From Fistularia commersonii (taxonomy: Eukaryota > Chordata > Actinopteri > Syngnathiformes > Fistulariidae), in NCBI GenBank assembly GCA_037954325.1, contig JBBMNZ010000003.1, positions 6,275,965 to 6,339,964 of the forward strand: DNA of 64,000 nt, in the 5' to 3' direction. Every line of letters starts with the position of its first letter. Position 1 is the stretch's first letter. The notes beneath the pieces were generated by a model. That model saw only the letters and a list, made by a program, of their open reading frames with translations, made no database searches and had not been told where the DNA came from. This document shows positions 48,705 to 61,740 of the stretch, piece by piece. The position numbers were made by a program, and so were the translations under genes.

Positions 48705-49530
48705 TAAAAATATCCATCTCTTTGGTCTTCCTCTAGACCTCCTGCCTGGCAGCCACAACCTTAGCATACTTCTACTAAGTCCCTTAAGATACGAATTTGA
48801 TTTGTTCCAGGAGAACAGATTTTTTCAAATCTTGAATGAATTTTCCCCGTTTAAAATAACAGAAAACAAATTAATTTGTTCCATCCCCCACCCCATCCCC
48901 CACCCCCCACCGAAAACTCTCAACATAAAGGATATTAATATAGAAAAACTCTGAAAAAGAATGATTTTAATTATGTAAGGGACACCAGAAAGAAAAATCA
49001 TGGTTATTTCCCGGGTGAAGCAGCTAAGGGATGCCTGAAGCTGCGAAGCGTTCTTCTAGGTGAGAGCAGAACCAAATCAGAAGATGCAGCGACGTGATGA
49101 AGCGTATTTGAGTTGTGGTAGCTTCTTCGGCGCATACCGTGCGACTTTTGAATTTTGATTCGTAAAAAATTCATATATAAAGTGCTTCGTATCGTAAGGG
49201 GCCACTGTATTCGCTATCCCTCCTCTGTACGTGACCGAAACATCTGAGTCTGGCCTCTCTGACCTCAAATATCCAACATGCGCCGTCCCTCTGATGGATC
49301 CTATCCTTCCCCACTCCCAAAGAGAACGTGAACATCTTCATCTCCGCTTCCTCCGGCTCTACTTCTTGTCTTTTCTTCAGTGCCACTCTTTCCTAACCGT
49401 ACAGCATCACTAGCCTCACAACTATCTTGCACACCTTTTCCTTCATTACGGCTGATATTCTTCTATCAAGACCACAGCTGACACTTTTCTCCACTCGTTC
49501 CAACCCGTTTTCTTCACCTCCGTAAATGCA
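48705..49530 (-). pseudogene. Non-LTR reverse transcriptase relic, split by a MITE
   Basis: On the minus strand 49,530-49,210 encodes, with frameshifts and stops, GWNEW..., MLYG*, LKKRQEVEPEEAEMKM, FSLGV and VREARLRCFGHVQRRDSEY. This is the C-terminal region of endonuclease-reverse transcriptases of dispersed fish LINEs. The similarity stops at SEY, where the MITE begins, and resumes on the far side (48,772-48,705) as MLRL.LPGRRSRGRPKRW, exactly the expected continuation. The copy is dead. The clade (RTE- or L1-like) is not settled by this fragment. Confidence 0.75.
48773..49209. mobile_element. TA-flanked MITE nested in the LINE relic
   Basis: Flanked by TA on both sides (48,773-48,774 and 49,208-49,209). 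Termini are inverted and similar: left ...AGTCCCTTAAGATACGAA, right (reverse-complemented) AGTGGCCCCTTACGATACGA. The interior of about 430 bp is non-coding and includes a C-rich tract (48,885-48,911). TA duplication and CAGTGG-type ends fit a Tc1/mariner-mobilised non-autonomous element. Confidence 0.7.
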
Positions 49531-49545
49531 AAATTTTCTTCACTG

Positions 49546-49601
49546 AAATATATATATTTTTTGTTTCATTTTCCTGTGATTTGCTTCCAAGATCCTTCTA
49601 T

Positions 49602-49634
<33 letters not shown>

Positions 49635-52600
49635 GCACACACAAACCAGGTGGATGTGCATGGTTTCACTTTTGATCACGCTTAGCTCCCATTCAGGTTA
49701 AGCTAAACTGACCAGACCGCCATGAGACGGTGATTGATAGTCTTTGTAGCTCTGGTTCTATGAACGTTCTCCTCTGTATGGAACACATCAGTGTCTCTTC
49801 GATGTCCTCCCTCCAACGTGACATCCGATACCATCTCGGTCCAAAAAAAAAAAAAAAAAAGGCCAGAATTGGAGCGGGGGTGATTTCGTGTTCTTCGGAG
49901 TGGCGTCGTCTGATCCAATGTTGTCACATTGGAAACAGACTCTAGCATGAGAACGCCCCTCATAAAAGTGCATTTTACTGCTGGTACGCTAAGCAGACTT
50001 GACCGCATGTTTTGTTCACTCCGAGCTTCTTAAAATGCTGTGACAACCCGCACACACGCACACCCACCAGTCTAATGCTATGTGCATGACGATACTGTAC
50101 GTGTTTCCTGTGGAGGAGAAAGAGAGAAAAAAAAAAGAAGAAAAAAAAAAAAAGCATTATGTAATCTAACTGAAGCCTGTGATTTAGACTGATGTGGCCC
50201 GCTTGGAAATCAAAACCAGTCGGCCCGATGCAAATGTTCCCGCAAAGCAGAAAAACAAAAGTGACTGCTGAATGATGGATAACAACAATAACGCTGACGG
50301 CGGACGATTACACCTCCGTGCACGTAGGTGGCAGGTGCAGAGTTGTTACTGCACAGCCGCGAGGCAATGAACTTTGAAGGACTAATACATCCACAATGTG
50401 TTGATAACATAGCTTTTTTTTTTTTTTTTTTCTAAGCAATGAACACGTTAAACGTTCATGTCACCGGAATCACGTTTTGTCATGAAACTGACTTCCTATT
50501 GCTGGTGTTCGGCCTGAGCCACAAGTTCGACCGAGTTAAATCGCAATTGCGAATTTCATGGCAAAACGTCAAACGTCACTCTCTAACCGCAAATCTGTGT
50601 CGTCAGATTCGTTCTGAACTGAAAGCGAAAACTAAATCATTACTTCATACTCCTGCTTACAGAAGGTCAGATGTTGTTGTTTTACTTCACGAAACAGAGT
50701 TTAACGCTAAAAATGAATTCTAGCTCCCTTTCAGACAAATTCAATCAAAGCTGACTAATCCTTTGTTATAAAATGATAATAACGACATCTACAATTTTAG
50801 GGTTTTAAAAAAAGCAGATAATAAGCATTTTGTCTGAAGTCGATCTTTTTATTCTTCCTGTTTAAAAAGATTTATTGCAGACGCAGCAGCACTAACATGC
50901 AAAATAATCACAACAATAAGATTACAATGTAACAGATTATTAATAGGTTTATCATGTCACATGTTCCCGCAATCTGGACACGGATTCCGTTTTTACTTGC
51001 ATATGTGTATTATTTAAATACCATGCCTTGACCCACCTGCAACAGAAATAGTAAGTACATCCAGAGTAAATGTACTGGGTGCTTTTTTTTTTTTTGTTCA
51101 AAGTATTGTTAGTGTCGTGTATTTTTCAAGTAGACTGGCATTTAGTCAGCAGGAAAATATGCTGCTGAGATAAGGTTCACAATGTGAGTTTTTAAGGTGT
51201 AGTCATAATGAACCCAGATTATTTATCGTATTAGTAATGTGAATATACTTGGCTCAGAAGCCATGTGCTACAGAATAAGGTCCTTGAAAAAGACCTGAAA
51301 GTCATGTTGCCCGAAGCAAATCACATTTCAGAGAAGGATAAATCCCGTCACGTATGTTTGTTTTACTTTTTTCTTTTCTCTTTTTTTCCTTAATTGTACC
51401 AGCCGGCGCTCCAGCCCCTGCTGACGTTCGCAGCGGTCGGAGCATATTTAAACTGGAGATAAGTCAAAGCTGGTTTGTCACAAAAGCGAAAGATATCCGC
51501 AGCGGGATACCGATAAAGCCGATGGTTTGGGTCAAATGGGGCTGATTGCACACCAGGATGACAGACATTATCAAAGTGCACTGAAAAGAAAGAGCGCTCC
51601 CTGTTTTGGTTTGTGTGTTTGTGTAAGATATCCCTGGGATGGCTTCTACTCTGAGCGTCCGGCTCCCTGCAAGAGGTCCTCCGAACCCTGGAGACTCATC
51701 AGCGAACGCGGCGGGTGAAGCCGAACGCATTAAACAAATGCGACGTGTCTCGATTTAAGACCGTGCTTCTTCACTCCGCACCTTTTACGAAATAACGCCG
51801 CTCGGCAGGCTTCGCGGCCGAGGAGCTCCCCCCGAACCGAACCTTTTCGCTCTCCAAAACTTTGAATAATTTCTCCCCCCTTTTTCTCCGGCCCACAGTT
51901 TGATAGCCTGCTATGGCCGCGGGCCAAAGCGGAGGAGGGGCCCCTTTTTCGGGATCAAAGTCTATTGGCATCTTCAGCCGACTCCTGCCATCCATCAGTC
52001 TCATCTCCTGCAGATAACAGAAGTTTTTTTTTTTGGTGCGTGAAAGCAAGCGGGCGTTTAAAAAGCGCAAAGCGGCTCTCATTGTCCATGCGTCGAGCAG
52101 CAGACGAGGTCCCGGGGGTGCCGTCTTCGGCTCTTCATCATTTCGACCTTTGCATGGGGATCTACCGGGGCGACTTCTATCACAATAACTATTATTCCAG
52201 ACAGGACAAGTATAAAACTAAAACGAAGAGAGTTTAATGAGCCTGTGGTTTTTTTTTCAGCATGCTGCTTTTCATTACAGCCAAGATGATTGCTGAAACA
52301 TTAGGAGAGCAGTTAACTAAGCCCGGCCCTTATTTTGCAAGGTCTCCATGGTAACATAAATCTTTGTAGACGCTGGAAAAACCCCTGTCCTTGTTACGTT
52401 TTCTTTTTTTTCAGGACAAGAAAAAAAGTGACTTTAGTAAGGATACAAGGGGGACGAACGTCTCTGTAGGTTATCACGAGGGCAAGTCTCTGTTGGCGGC
52501 CCGAATACGACATAAACGCATGTAATTTCGTATGCAAAGGGTTAAAACAATTTTTTTTTTTGTTAATGTTCAAGTAAAGTCACATCACCATTTTGGTCTC

Positions 52601-53351
52601 TCTTTCAACTGTACCCTCTGACAGCTCCCTCCACGCCCGTCAGCACGGACAGGGATCTTCTACCGACATCCAGCGACTCGTCAAATCAGAATAGGGTTTT
52701 CTGGGTGTCGGGCTTTTTCCCACCTCACTTACCTTTTTCCTCCGACCCTGATTAGAATTCACAATTCCCGACATGATATTATCAGCCGATGAAAACTATA
52801 GCCTTCGATCGGATAAAAGAAAAAGCTGAAATAACGTTGTCTTTCGAGTTCTCTCAATCTCACAATCTTAAGACACCTTAATTATTCACTTTAGAATAAC
52901 ACACAGACAGATTTATGGCAACTATAAACCCTTAGCTTTTAGTCCTTGATTCACAGCCCTCATCCTTTCGATCTATTTCCAGAGTTGATGCTAGAGCCGG
53001 GATTTTAAGAAAGTATGCAGACAGGCTGTGGTAAAAGTCAACTGAAGCTCGAGTTAGCTTTGAAGCACAGGCTTTTCTGTATCCTGTACGGTTCTGGTAA
53101 ACAAAACTGTAAATCAGAGAAAATGTCCAACAATCAGCTCAGGTGAGACCTCAAACGTCCCCGACTATCTTGAAAGCTTTTAGCGTGAAATAACTGAAAG
53201 TCGTCCGGGCTTTCGGTTATTTCGGCCCATCGGCGTGTAAACATGGACATTCCATGACTGACGTGCGGTCGGGTCAGGAGAGCAAACGGTCTGGAGGGCA
53301 ACGGCCGGCGAATCAGACGAGGGGAACATGGCGCCGCTTCAAAGCGGCGTG
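49546..53351. other. Intergenic, no gene seen
   Basis: AC array (49,603-49,640), A18 (49,844-49,861), A-rich 50,129-50,153, T20 near 50,414-50,432, T11 51,085-51,095, T9 52,550-52,560. A CpG-rich patch lies at 51,700-52,150. No exon could be supported: frames there lack recognisable domains. Confidence 0.5.
49603..49640. repeat. (AC)n microsatellite
   Basis: About 15 AC units, then ACGCGC and CA. Confidence 0.95.
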
Positions 53352-53935
53352 TGCGGTCAACAAGTGCACCTTGCATTGACTCAGGAAGTTCGCTTCAGTC
53401 TCTCTTGGAAAGCACCGACAATGTCAGCGGTTGGTGAAAAAAATGACTCTTTTCCCCAAAGTTTTCTCCTCGGTCCGTGCTTTTCTGATTCCTTTTTTTT
53501 ATTTCATCCAAAAAACGTAATTCTGTTGGTCAGGTTTTGTCGTAATTCTGTCGGTCAGCAAGTGCACCGCATGCTGACTGAAGAAGTTCACTTCAGTTTC
53601 TCTTGGAAAGCACAGTGTCACCAGTAAGGGGGAAAAAAATGTTTTTTTTTCCACAGTTTTCTCCTTAGTCCATGCTTTCGTGTTTTCTTTTTTAATTTCA
53701 TTCAAAAAACTTAATTCTGTTGGTCAAGTTTTGTCTTAATTCTGTCGGTCAGCAAGTGAACCACATGCTGACTTAGGAAGTTCACTTCAGTGTCTCTTGG
53801 AAAGCACCGACAGTGTCACCAGGAAGGGAAAACATGCTTTTTTTCCACAAGTTTCTCCTCAGTCCATTCTTTTCTGTTTTTTGTTTTTTTTTCATTTGAT
53901 CAAAAAACTTAATTCTTTAAGTCAATTGTTGTCGA
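53352..53935 (+). repeat. Three-copy tandem minisatellite, unit about 195 bp
   Basis: Units start near 53,352, 53,551 and 53,745 (periods about 198 and 194). Each carries 'caagtg.acc', a 'gaagttc.cttcagt.tctct' block, 'cttggaaagca', a T-rich run, 'cagttttctcct..gtcc.tgct' and a 15-bp internal direct repeat 'taattctgtyggtca'. Copies 2 and 3 are closer to each other than to copy 1; the third lacks a clean end. Confidence 0.85.
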
Positions 53936-53939
53936 ATCA

Positions 53940-54960
53940 CAAGTCAAGTTAGATTTAATTTATATGGCAGTAAATCAAAACAGCTCTCCGACAACACTTT
54001 CCATGTAGAGCAGGTTTGTACCACACCGTTAACTGTTTTACGGAAAAACCAACTTGCCTCCCGTGAACAAAGACTTAGCGATGATAGCGAAACCATCGCT
54101 ACGGAAACCTTGGATAGATCTGAACTCGATGTGGGCGGCGTTCTGCCAAGACCAATTGGGGTAGAAAGAGAGGGAGCGCAAAAAAGAAGGATAGAGAGAT
54201 AGAAAGCAAGACCGTAACAGAGGCATGATGGGGTGAGACAGTCACATTAATAGCTTAAATATCCCCAAAAGAAATAAAAATGATGGACATCCAGCAAGAC
54301 CTCTGCAGTAGATCAAGCCACAGTATCAGGAGAAGATATAAGGTCGCTAATATGCATCGAAGGGGACATAAGTGCAGACAGGATAGGACAAGTGGGAGGA
54401 ATGAGAAAAATACAGAAGTGACTAGGGGCTAGCCTAGCACTAACTACACGCTTTCTCCAAAAAGAGAGGTTTTAAGCCTATTCTTAACTGATTTTCACCC
54501 ACACAATTCTTTTCATGTGATTTTCATTGTGTTGCCATTGTGTTTTATGGGTCCTTAGGTAGCTTCAGGCTGCTCACTGATGTTATTAATTGTATGTTTG
54601 TTTCCCTCCTCCCATCGGCCCATTAAAATTGATGAAAACTGTATTTTATCCAGGATATTGTATTGGTAAAATATACCCAACGTTAGTGATGGTGTTACTT
54701 ATTTTAACGTTAGTGTTCTAGGGTTAACCAGCTTTACAGAAGAGGAGCTCAGGAACTGAATCCTCCAGCTTCCCCGCTCTGCTTTTAGAGACTCCGGGGA
54801 CCCCCAAGCGTCCCTGCGTCCTGGGACCGCAGAGCTCTGGGTAGGGGGGCCCTTGCAGTTCTTGGAGATACCATGGCAAGCAGCCATATAGGGCTTTCTA
54901 GGCCAGAAGAACAGGAGCTGGTGCAGAGGTGATGGTACTGGAGAGATGTGGTCCCTCATA
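53940..54960 (+). mobile_element. Composite dispersed teleost repeat
   Basis: Ordered blocks 'agatttaatttatatggcag', 'aaaacagctctccgacaaca', 'ctacggaaaccttggataga', 'atgtgggcggcgttctgcca', 'acataagtgcagacaggata', 'gaggttttaagcctattctt', and after a gap 'gaccgcagagctctgggtag' and 'agccatatagggctttctag'. They match a very common long fish repeat in order. It has no coding capacity, its class is unknown, and 54,490-54,700 may be unrelated. Confidence 0.55.
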
Positions 54961-57900
54961 CTAGCCCTGTTCTTTGCCGCTAATACAATTTAGCATTATT
55001 GCATTGCGGCGAGCATTTAAGTTTGATGCTTATTCCAGGGATGGAACATGAGAAATAGCGAGTACAGCCAGTCTTTGACATTTTATTTAAATATTGTTAA
55101 AGCTACCCCACCCCACTCCCCGTTTGTCACAATTTGTATATCAACTGGAAAGTCGTGTCCCCCCGAGAGCAGTGAGGGTCAAACAATTCCCATTCTCATC
55201 GTGGAAAATACTCCCTTGTCCTCGGCCTATGATGGTAGCTATAGGTCTCGTGAAAGAGCAGAATCATTTGTCACCCCCGGCGTGTTCTCGGCCCTTTTGG
55301 CCAAACATGGTCCTGGCTGCTTCGATCGGGATCATCTTGAGTCCTGCTATTTTAAAACCGGAAAGCTGACGCTCAAGGATGGATAACAATCAACGGGGAA
55401 GCGAGGCTTCGCGCTGCTCCGTTTGGAGATGGAGTCTTCGCTTCTGTGCCGTTCAGCGAATGTTTCCGCCTTATCCGTTAATCCGCTGCTCCTGGTACTC
55501 GGTCGAGGGGAAAGTGGAGTTCTCCAAAAAAAAAAAAAAAACTGCCTTGTCAAATGATATTCACAGTTTGTGAAAATAATTCTGGTTGAATTGACGTGCT
55601 CGTTCATTCAGGGTTCAGCCTTGGACTTCAGCACCCAACCCCATCAGTGACATTCAGGGTTAAGGTTAATACAACACCGTGGCTTAGGTTAATGTTGATA
55701 GCAGAAATTGAAGAAACACCTGGCTTGGCCCGCGATATCAGCTTTTTTGTAAGATCGGCATTTCTCTATTTCTCGATTGCGCAACAGCAGTAATCCCACG
55801 GAAAAAGGGAATTGATTCATAGAAGTAGTGTTTACCAACTAGTGTATCCCACCAAAGAACACATAGGCTTGTAGATTTCTTTTTAAATGTTCTATTTTGA
55901 CTGGATCACATCAAACCATGAACGCTGATATGACTGAATTGTACATAAAATATCAGCATGTAGTTATATATTTATATACAGCTGCAACCTTGCTTTTAGT
56001 CGGGTCTTTTGTTTTGAGTTTAGTGCGTGTTTTTTCGACAAAGATCCGGTCAAACAAGCGTTAATCTTGAACTCTCCCCTGACGTTCGGCCAGCGAAACC
56101 AAACTTGCAGCCGGTTGTTTACAGCCCTCCACATGCATTTAATTCTGCAACGGTGATCAGTTTGACTTTGCGGTTCGCTCGACGTAAAGAAAGGCCAACT
56201 CGAGGCCTCAGTGGTTCCCATGGACTGGAAAACATTAACCCTTCATGCTCATTAGGCACATGAGTCCCGGTTTGAATAGGTGGACAGGCCTCCGGTTGGA
56301 GAAGAGAGGCGGAGGGTGCAAATAGGAACCCAGTCCGCTCTTGGCCGAGGCCAGCGTCAACTCTTTGGTCGTTGTGTAACGCAGATAATGTGATTTCCGG
56401 CCGAGAGCTCCCCGTCACACCTCTCTGCGACGGCGACCCACTGTAATGAGCTGTGAGTGATGTTCTGAATACTCACCAAAGCTAACATTCAATAGACCCC
56501 CTCCTCCATTCAGAATTCCAGGGGCGATGTCCAAGCGCCGTGAAAGCAGCGAGACTCGGCGAGGACACTGTGACGCCTTCAGTGTCTGTTAACAAAAAGC
56601 CAAGGCAGGAGATGAACAAGGAAGAGGAGCCGTGCAGGCCAGTCAAACAGAGGAGTCATGTGAAATACTCCATTTCCACATACAATATGATCAATCTGTT
56701 TTGTTCATTTTTGCCTCTTGAGAAAGTCGCCATAATTGGATTATATTTACAGTTGCATTCCCAAACCGTTTTTATGGACTTTAGGGACAACATTCTGTTC
56801 ATTAAAACCACTTGTTTACTGCCGAAAGCCTGAAATGCTGTTTTTTTTTTCTCTCCAGTTTTATTTTCAACCTAATTTAAAAGAGTTTGGAAGATAACTG
56901 AATTTTATCTTTTCAAAGGATGACCGTTTGGATGTCACATCTGAGGCAGTTGCGCTGAAAACCTCTCTGAAATCTGACAGTGTCTTTTTTTTTTGGAGAA
57001 ACATAGCACAGTTACAAGCCGGCGCCGTCCAAGCCAGACATTTCAGGGCACTTTGACAAGCTTTTTCGGACGAAGGGAAGCCGTGCTGGATGAGTCCGTC
57101 TCACGGCGGACAAAGTAAGGCGCGCTGCACGCCGTGGAGGCAAAGGAGCGAGGGGGAAAAGGAGACGCTCAAGTTGATTGCAATTTGCAATTTCACCAAA
57201 TCCCTCTTAAATCTTATCCAATTCATTGTGACCTCCGTCCTTCCCCTCCCTCCTGTTCAGCGTTTCCACCCGACATGCCATCGCGCCACTTCATCTCGAC
57301 AACTTCTTCCAACGAGTGATTTAACCCACCGCACGATTTCTGCTCTTTTAGCACAACAATAACACGTGACATCATTTCATCGCACCCGGTCTACCAACGC
57401 AGCCTGTCCATTCTGGTTTACACCAAGAGCTCTTAAACTGATGAGTCACTCCAGCTTAACCCAATTGTCTGCGGCTGAATGGCAACTGTTATGCAAATGT
57501 ACGTCTCATTGTAGAGTTAGAATTCTTTTTCCCTTGAGCTTAGGGCTGCCAGAGGTTTCTGGACAATGCCCTCACCTGGTGAGCTTAAATACGGCTTTGC
57601 GATGCCCGGGGGTGGGGGGGGGGGGGGGTTGTTTGTGTTTTCGTCAAACTGCACATCTGGTAAACTGGTCGTTTGACATTTCAGGTGAGATCTTGTGGGA
57701 TTTGGAGCGTCTGGGTTTTGATGGAGCATTTACACAGCTGGAGCCTCCGTGCACCAAGAATAGATCAAAAAGGATCAACTGATACAGTCTGAAAACAAAA
57801 AAAGGGGGTCCACGAGGATCCACTGATACATTCGCTCAATGACATTATTTTTTTTTTTTTTTTTTCATATTTATGTTTTATTATTGGTAAGAAAAAAAAA

Positions 57901-58180
57901 TTGGCTACCTCTTGAGTTAAGACTGGAAAAGACTTTTCATTCCCATTCCACTTTTATAGACATTGACTAAACATAATCAGTCAGAGGGGATGCTATAATA
58001 CATTTTAAAATACACAATTTTACAAAGTTAACAAAGGGTATCAATGCTGAAAGCAACTGGCATCTCTGGGTCACTTCCTTTACGTGTTAGTGATGTTTAC
58101 ATTACACTGATGTAAAGTGATTGGGGGATACATACACAGCAACTTTTTAAGGACATTAATCACATTATAAAATCATGAAT
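54961..58180. other. Intergenic, no gene seen
   Basis: A14 run (55,527-55,541), G-rich tract 57,608-57,628, T-rich run 57,848-57,865. Several frames near 100 codons occur (for example 55,048-55,386 and 57,366-57,782, both +), none with a recognisable domain. Confidence 0.5.
57608..57628. repeat. Poly-G tract
   Basis: G5, T, then G15 or more without interruption. Confidence 0.85.
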
Positions 58181-58184
58181 TCAC

Positions 58185-58450
58185 TATCTTCTCTGTTTTG
58201 TCTGGGTTCAGGGTCACTGCTGGGGTGCTTGAGCCTATTCCAGCCGGGATTGGGAGAGAGCCATGCAATCCATAGGGTCACATATAAAAACACACAACTA
58301 TTCACTCCTTTTAACACATCCTGGCAATTTAGCATCTCCAATGAACCAATGCATTACTTTGGATTTTGGTTGGAAAGTGTAGAACCCAGAGGTTCCCCAC
58401 ACAGACATGGGGGGGAATGTGCAAAAGGAAAACAGAAATACCCCTGTGAG
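58185..58450 (-). mobile_element. SINE-like repeat
   Basis: Inverted copy: 'ggttcagggtcactgctggg', 'gtgcttgagcctattccagc', 'ccatagggtcacatataaaa', 'caactattcactccttttaa', 'gcaatttagcatctccaatg', 'cagaggttccccacacagac'. Confidence 0.75.
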
Positions 58451-58480
58451 GAGGGAATGCTAAAGCTCTCTCCTTCCTTA

Positions 58481-58531
<51 letters not shown>

Positions 58532-58640
58532 ATGATATGTGTGCATGTATATATGTATGTACATTTATCTATGTATGTCTGTTTGTATGCATACGCTTAT
58601 GTGTATGTATATGTGTTTGATGTATATGCATATATATATC
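58481..58640. repeat. TG/TA simple-repeat cluster
   Basis: (TG)n, then (TA)n at 58,493-58,518, followed by TATG/TGTA-rich sequence to about 58,640. The (TA)n core is self-complementary. Confidence 0.85.
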
Positions 58641-60889
58641 TATATTAAGAAGTCCATTTTACAAAGCACCTGCCGGTCACAAACCTTAATGAAATGTGAG
58701 TGTCATTCGCATCTAATTTCACGTAAAATGTCACTAAAGTCCTTTCCACTCATCTGGGAACGGACTTTAAAACATCCTTTTTTTTTTTTTTTTTTTAAAC
58801 GATTTCCTTGGCCGTAACAACACTCACCAGTCTATCCACATCTGAGACGTTTAATGAGCAGCTGGCATGTTTATAATAAAGCCGAGACTAAACAGTCTAG
58901 TCCAGTCAGGAAGGTTTACCTGGATTATTTACTCTGCAGTCGGCCGCCGTTTCAAACATAGAGCTGGAAGAAAGTCGAAGCAAGTGACAAGACTAAGTGC
59001 TATTTCTTATATCCTAATATCCTTCACTAATAGCGCACACTTATTATCAAGACAATATAATCGACGGTGACATCTTGTATTCGAAAAAATTGTGCATTTG
59101 GACCCTCGAGAGTCAAAAACCCTCAGGACGAGGCTGTCCAACTCTGTGAGTCATCTGTCCGACAATGCTTTTTCAGCGGGGCGTGTTGTTATAGCGCAGC
59201 TGGGACGGCGGAGCTTGAATCAGCAGAATACCAAAATGGATGAATGAATGTGGTCTCGTCGGCAGTCACGCTTTAGCCGGGGGGGGGAAGAGGGGGTTGC
59301 TGAGGTATCAGGGCTGTCTCATCTCATGTGATGGAGGACTGCGTGGCGCAGCGGAAACCGCTGTAACGGACACCGCCGGGGTGACGGCACTGTCACGCCG
59401 AGGAATCTGCATACATTTGTGTTCATATACGTACTTTATTTTATACAGCTAGATGAATGTATACATAGTATACAATACAAAAAGACAACTGATAAGAAAA
59501 AAAACATTACCTGTACAAGATGTGGAAAGGAATAACTGTACAATACCACCTTTTTAGATGGTAATTGGTTCCCCTGGACCGAGACAGGCATGACGTGAAG
59601 TACTTTTTGAAGAACATCGGTATCAGTCAGTTACACATCCTTGATTACGGATCCAGATCTGTCATCACTCCGCATTTGACACGATCCAGGCCTTTTTTTT
59701 GTGTTGTTTTTTTTTTTTTCTTTTAATCAGGAATGTTCAAATCAAAAGTCTCCATCTCTTAAATTCCTGTCTGCTAAGGTCACGGATACGGTCTCCCTTC
59801 CGTCTCCTCCGCAGACGATTTCATCCGTCTGTCGACATCGTAAACACGTTCGTCGGGTAGTGCGTCACGGCGCTTCGAAACACAAGGCGTGGTAACAAAA
59901 CTGGACCTCTGAGAATGCACTGAAAGTTTTCATAGATATTTAGAAGAACGCTATTGAGAAAATACTGGGGTCTAAATGACTCCAAATATTTGTCCTGCAT
60001 CCGCTTGTCACTGCCTACTGCAATCTGACATTAGTCCGAGGGAGACCGAGCGACGGCTGTTTTTAGGCATATGTTCCCTTTAATTTCACCACGTGGCTCA
60101 CACTAAAAGTAAGCATATTCTGCACTACATAAGTGGCAGACTTTTAAGAATACCATGTGGGTATATTAACTAACTATATCAAGTCTGATGGTTGGTTTGT
60201 CGTCGTAGATGAGAGGTAATGAAGCTGCTGAGCTGAAGAAAGGCAAAAGGTTGTGGTGACAGAAGAGCTGACAGCAGCTCATAAGCATTTACTCAGCCCA
60301 TGTGACAATTCCGCTGAATAATAAATTGATATTCCATCAAGAAAATAGACATACGAATAATAAAACGGCCGGTAAAGGGTGGATTAATGTCTATAAATGG
60401 CTACAATACAGAGCTGCCTCTACTAATTTCTATCCATATTTACTTTCTTGATTAATCTTTGGTCCACAAAAATAGCAAAATCATTAAACTGCAACTTTCC
60501 GGAATTGAAAATTACCCGCCGAGATGTCTGATATATCAAACTATATAAATCTTGAATATTTTCCATTTTATATTATATACAATACTGCAAAGTGCCCGAG
60601 TCTGAGCCGGAATCATTGAGGATCGTGCATGGAAAATAACATCAACAATTAATAAGTTATCAACACTTTCACAGAACACAGTTATCAATTGCCAAAAGGA
60701 AGGACTGATTGGTCGAAATCAAGTGAAGTGCCGAGCTAAATTGTGTATTCGGTTCAAATGAGATCGTCTGGAGAAGTCGATCATTTTTATCCTCCGTCTT
60801 TTTCTGTTTTAATCCGAGGAGCTGATGCAGGTTCATTTCCAGAGCTCCCACTCTGTCACACCTCCTGCCACGATAAACATATTTTAACA

Positions 60890-61150
60890 GGCTTTATTTG
60901 AGGTAAATAGCTAACAAAAACATAATAATGACCTATATATGCGGGCCGTCATCGACACCATGCCTTAACAGTTTTCAGCTTTGCTGAACCGCCCTCTGTG
61001 CCATCAGTTGTGTTTTCCCCTGCGGGCTATAAAATGTAATAAAAGCAGTTTCTCGCTAATGATGCCTAATTTGTGCTCTGCCTGACATAGCTGTCTGGGC
61101 TAAACTAGATGAAATATATGTTGCAATGAATGTCTCAGAAGGCGCTCTCC
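60890..61150. promoter_or_regulatory. Candidate conserved noncoding element 3' of ADAMTS15
   Basis: Repeat-free block with 'ttctcgctaatgatgcctaa', 'tttgtgctctgcctgacata' and 'gctgtctgggctaaactaga'. Composition and motif density resemble vertebrate conserved noncoding elements. It is about 1.2-1.5 kb past the stop codon, so it could also be distal 3' UTR. Confidence 0.3.
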
Positions 61151-61667
61151 GGTTTTATTTTATCTATCTTATGGACCCAAGTAGTGCCTATGTAGAATAT
61201 GTGGATATTCATTTTGGCAATTAAAATTCAAGATCACTTCAGAAGCAAAGCAGATAATTGTTTCACAGGTACCGTGAAGTTCTTCGGGTCGTCCTTGCGA
61301 AGGGACGCCCAGAAAGACTAAGGCTCTGCAGAAGGTTACAACTCTTTGGTAGCAGTGAACCACTTTGTGACGTGTTGGTTTGCTTAAATCTGGCTGCAAC
61401 ATTAAAATGGTCTACATTCACTGCAAAGGGCAGATATCCCATGATGTTTATGCTTCAATGTGGTTCCAACTAAACAGTTATTTGTCACAGAAAAATTATT
61501 TTGGTCACAAGTGAAATTCAAGGATTCCAATATGTACTTAGGAAGACAACGTCGAACCGATGGTATTGATCATTTTGTCATTCGGGTGGACTGGGAAGCA
61601 CCAAAAAAACAATTCTCAAGTTAAAGAGAATGGATGGCAATATGACAGAATGCTGATTTTCATTAAA

Positions 61668-61685
61668 ACACACACACACATGCGT

Positions 61686-61732
<47 letters not shown>

Positions 61733-61740
61733 TACACACA
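61668..61740. repeat. (CA)n microsatellite, long
   Basis: About 73 bases of CA, interrupted once by TGCGTG near the start; the longest dinucleotide array in the window. Confidence 0.95.

Noticed and set aside
53352..53935. CRISPR-like spaced repeats
   Set aside because: Units are contiguous tandem copies of about 195 bp with no spacers, and the genome is a vertebrate.
57366..57782. 138-codon plus-strand frame
   Set aside because: Passes through a poly-G tract that encodes a glycine run; no domain.
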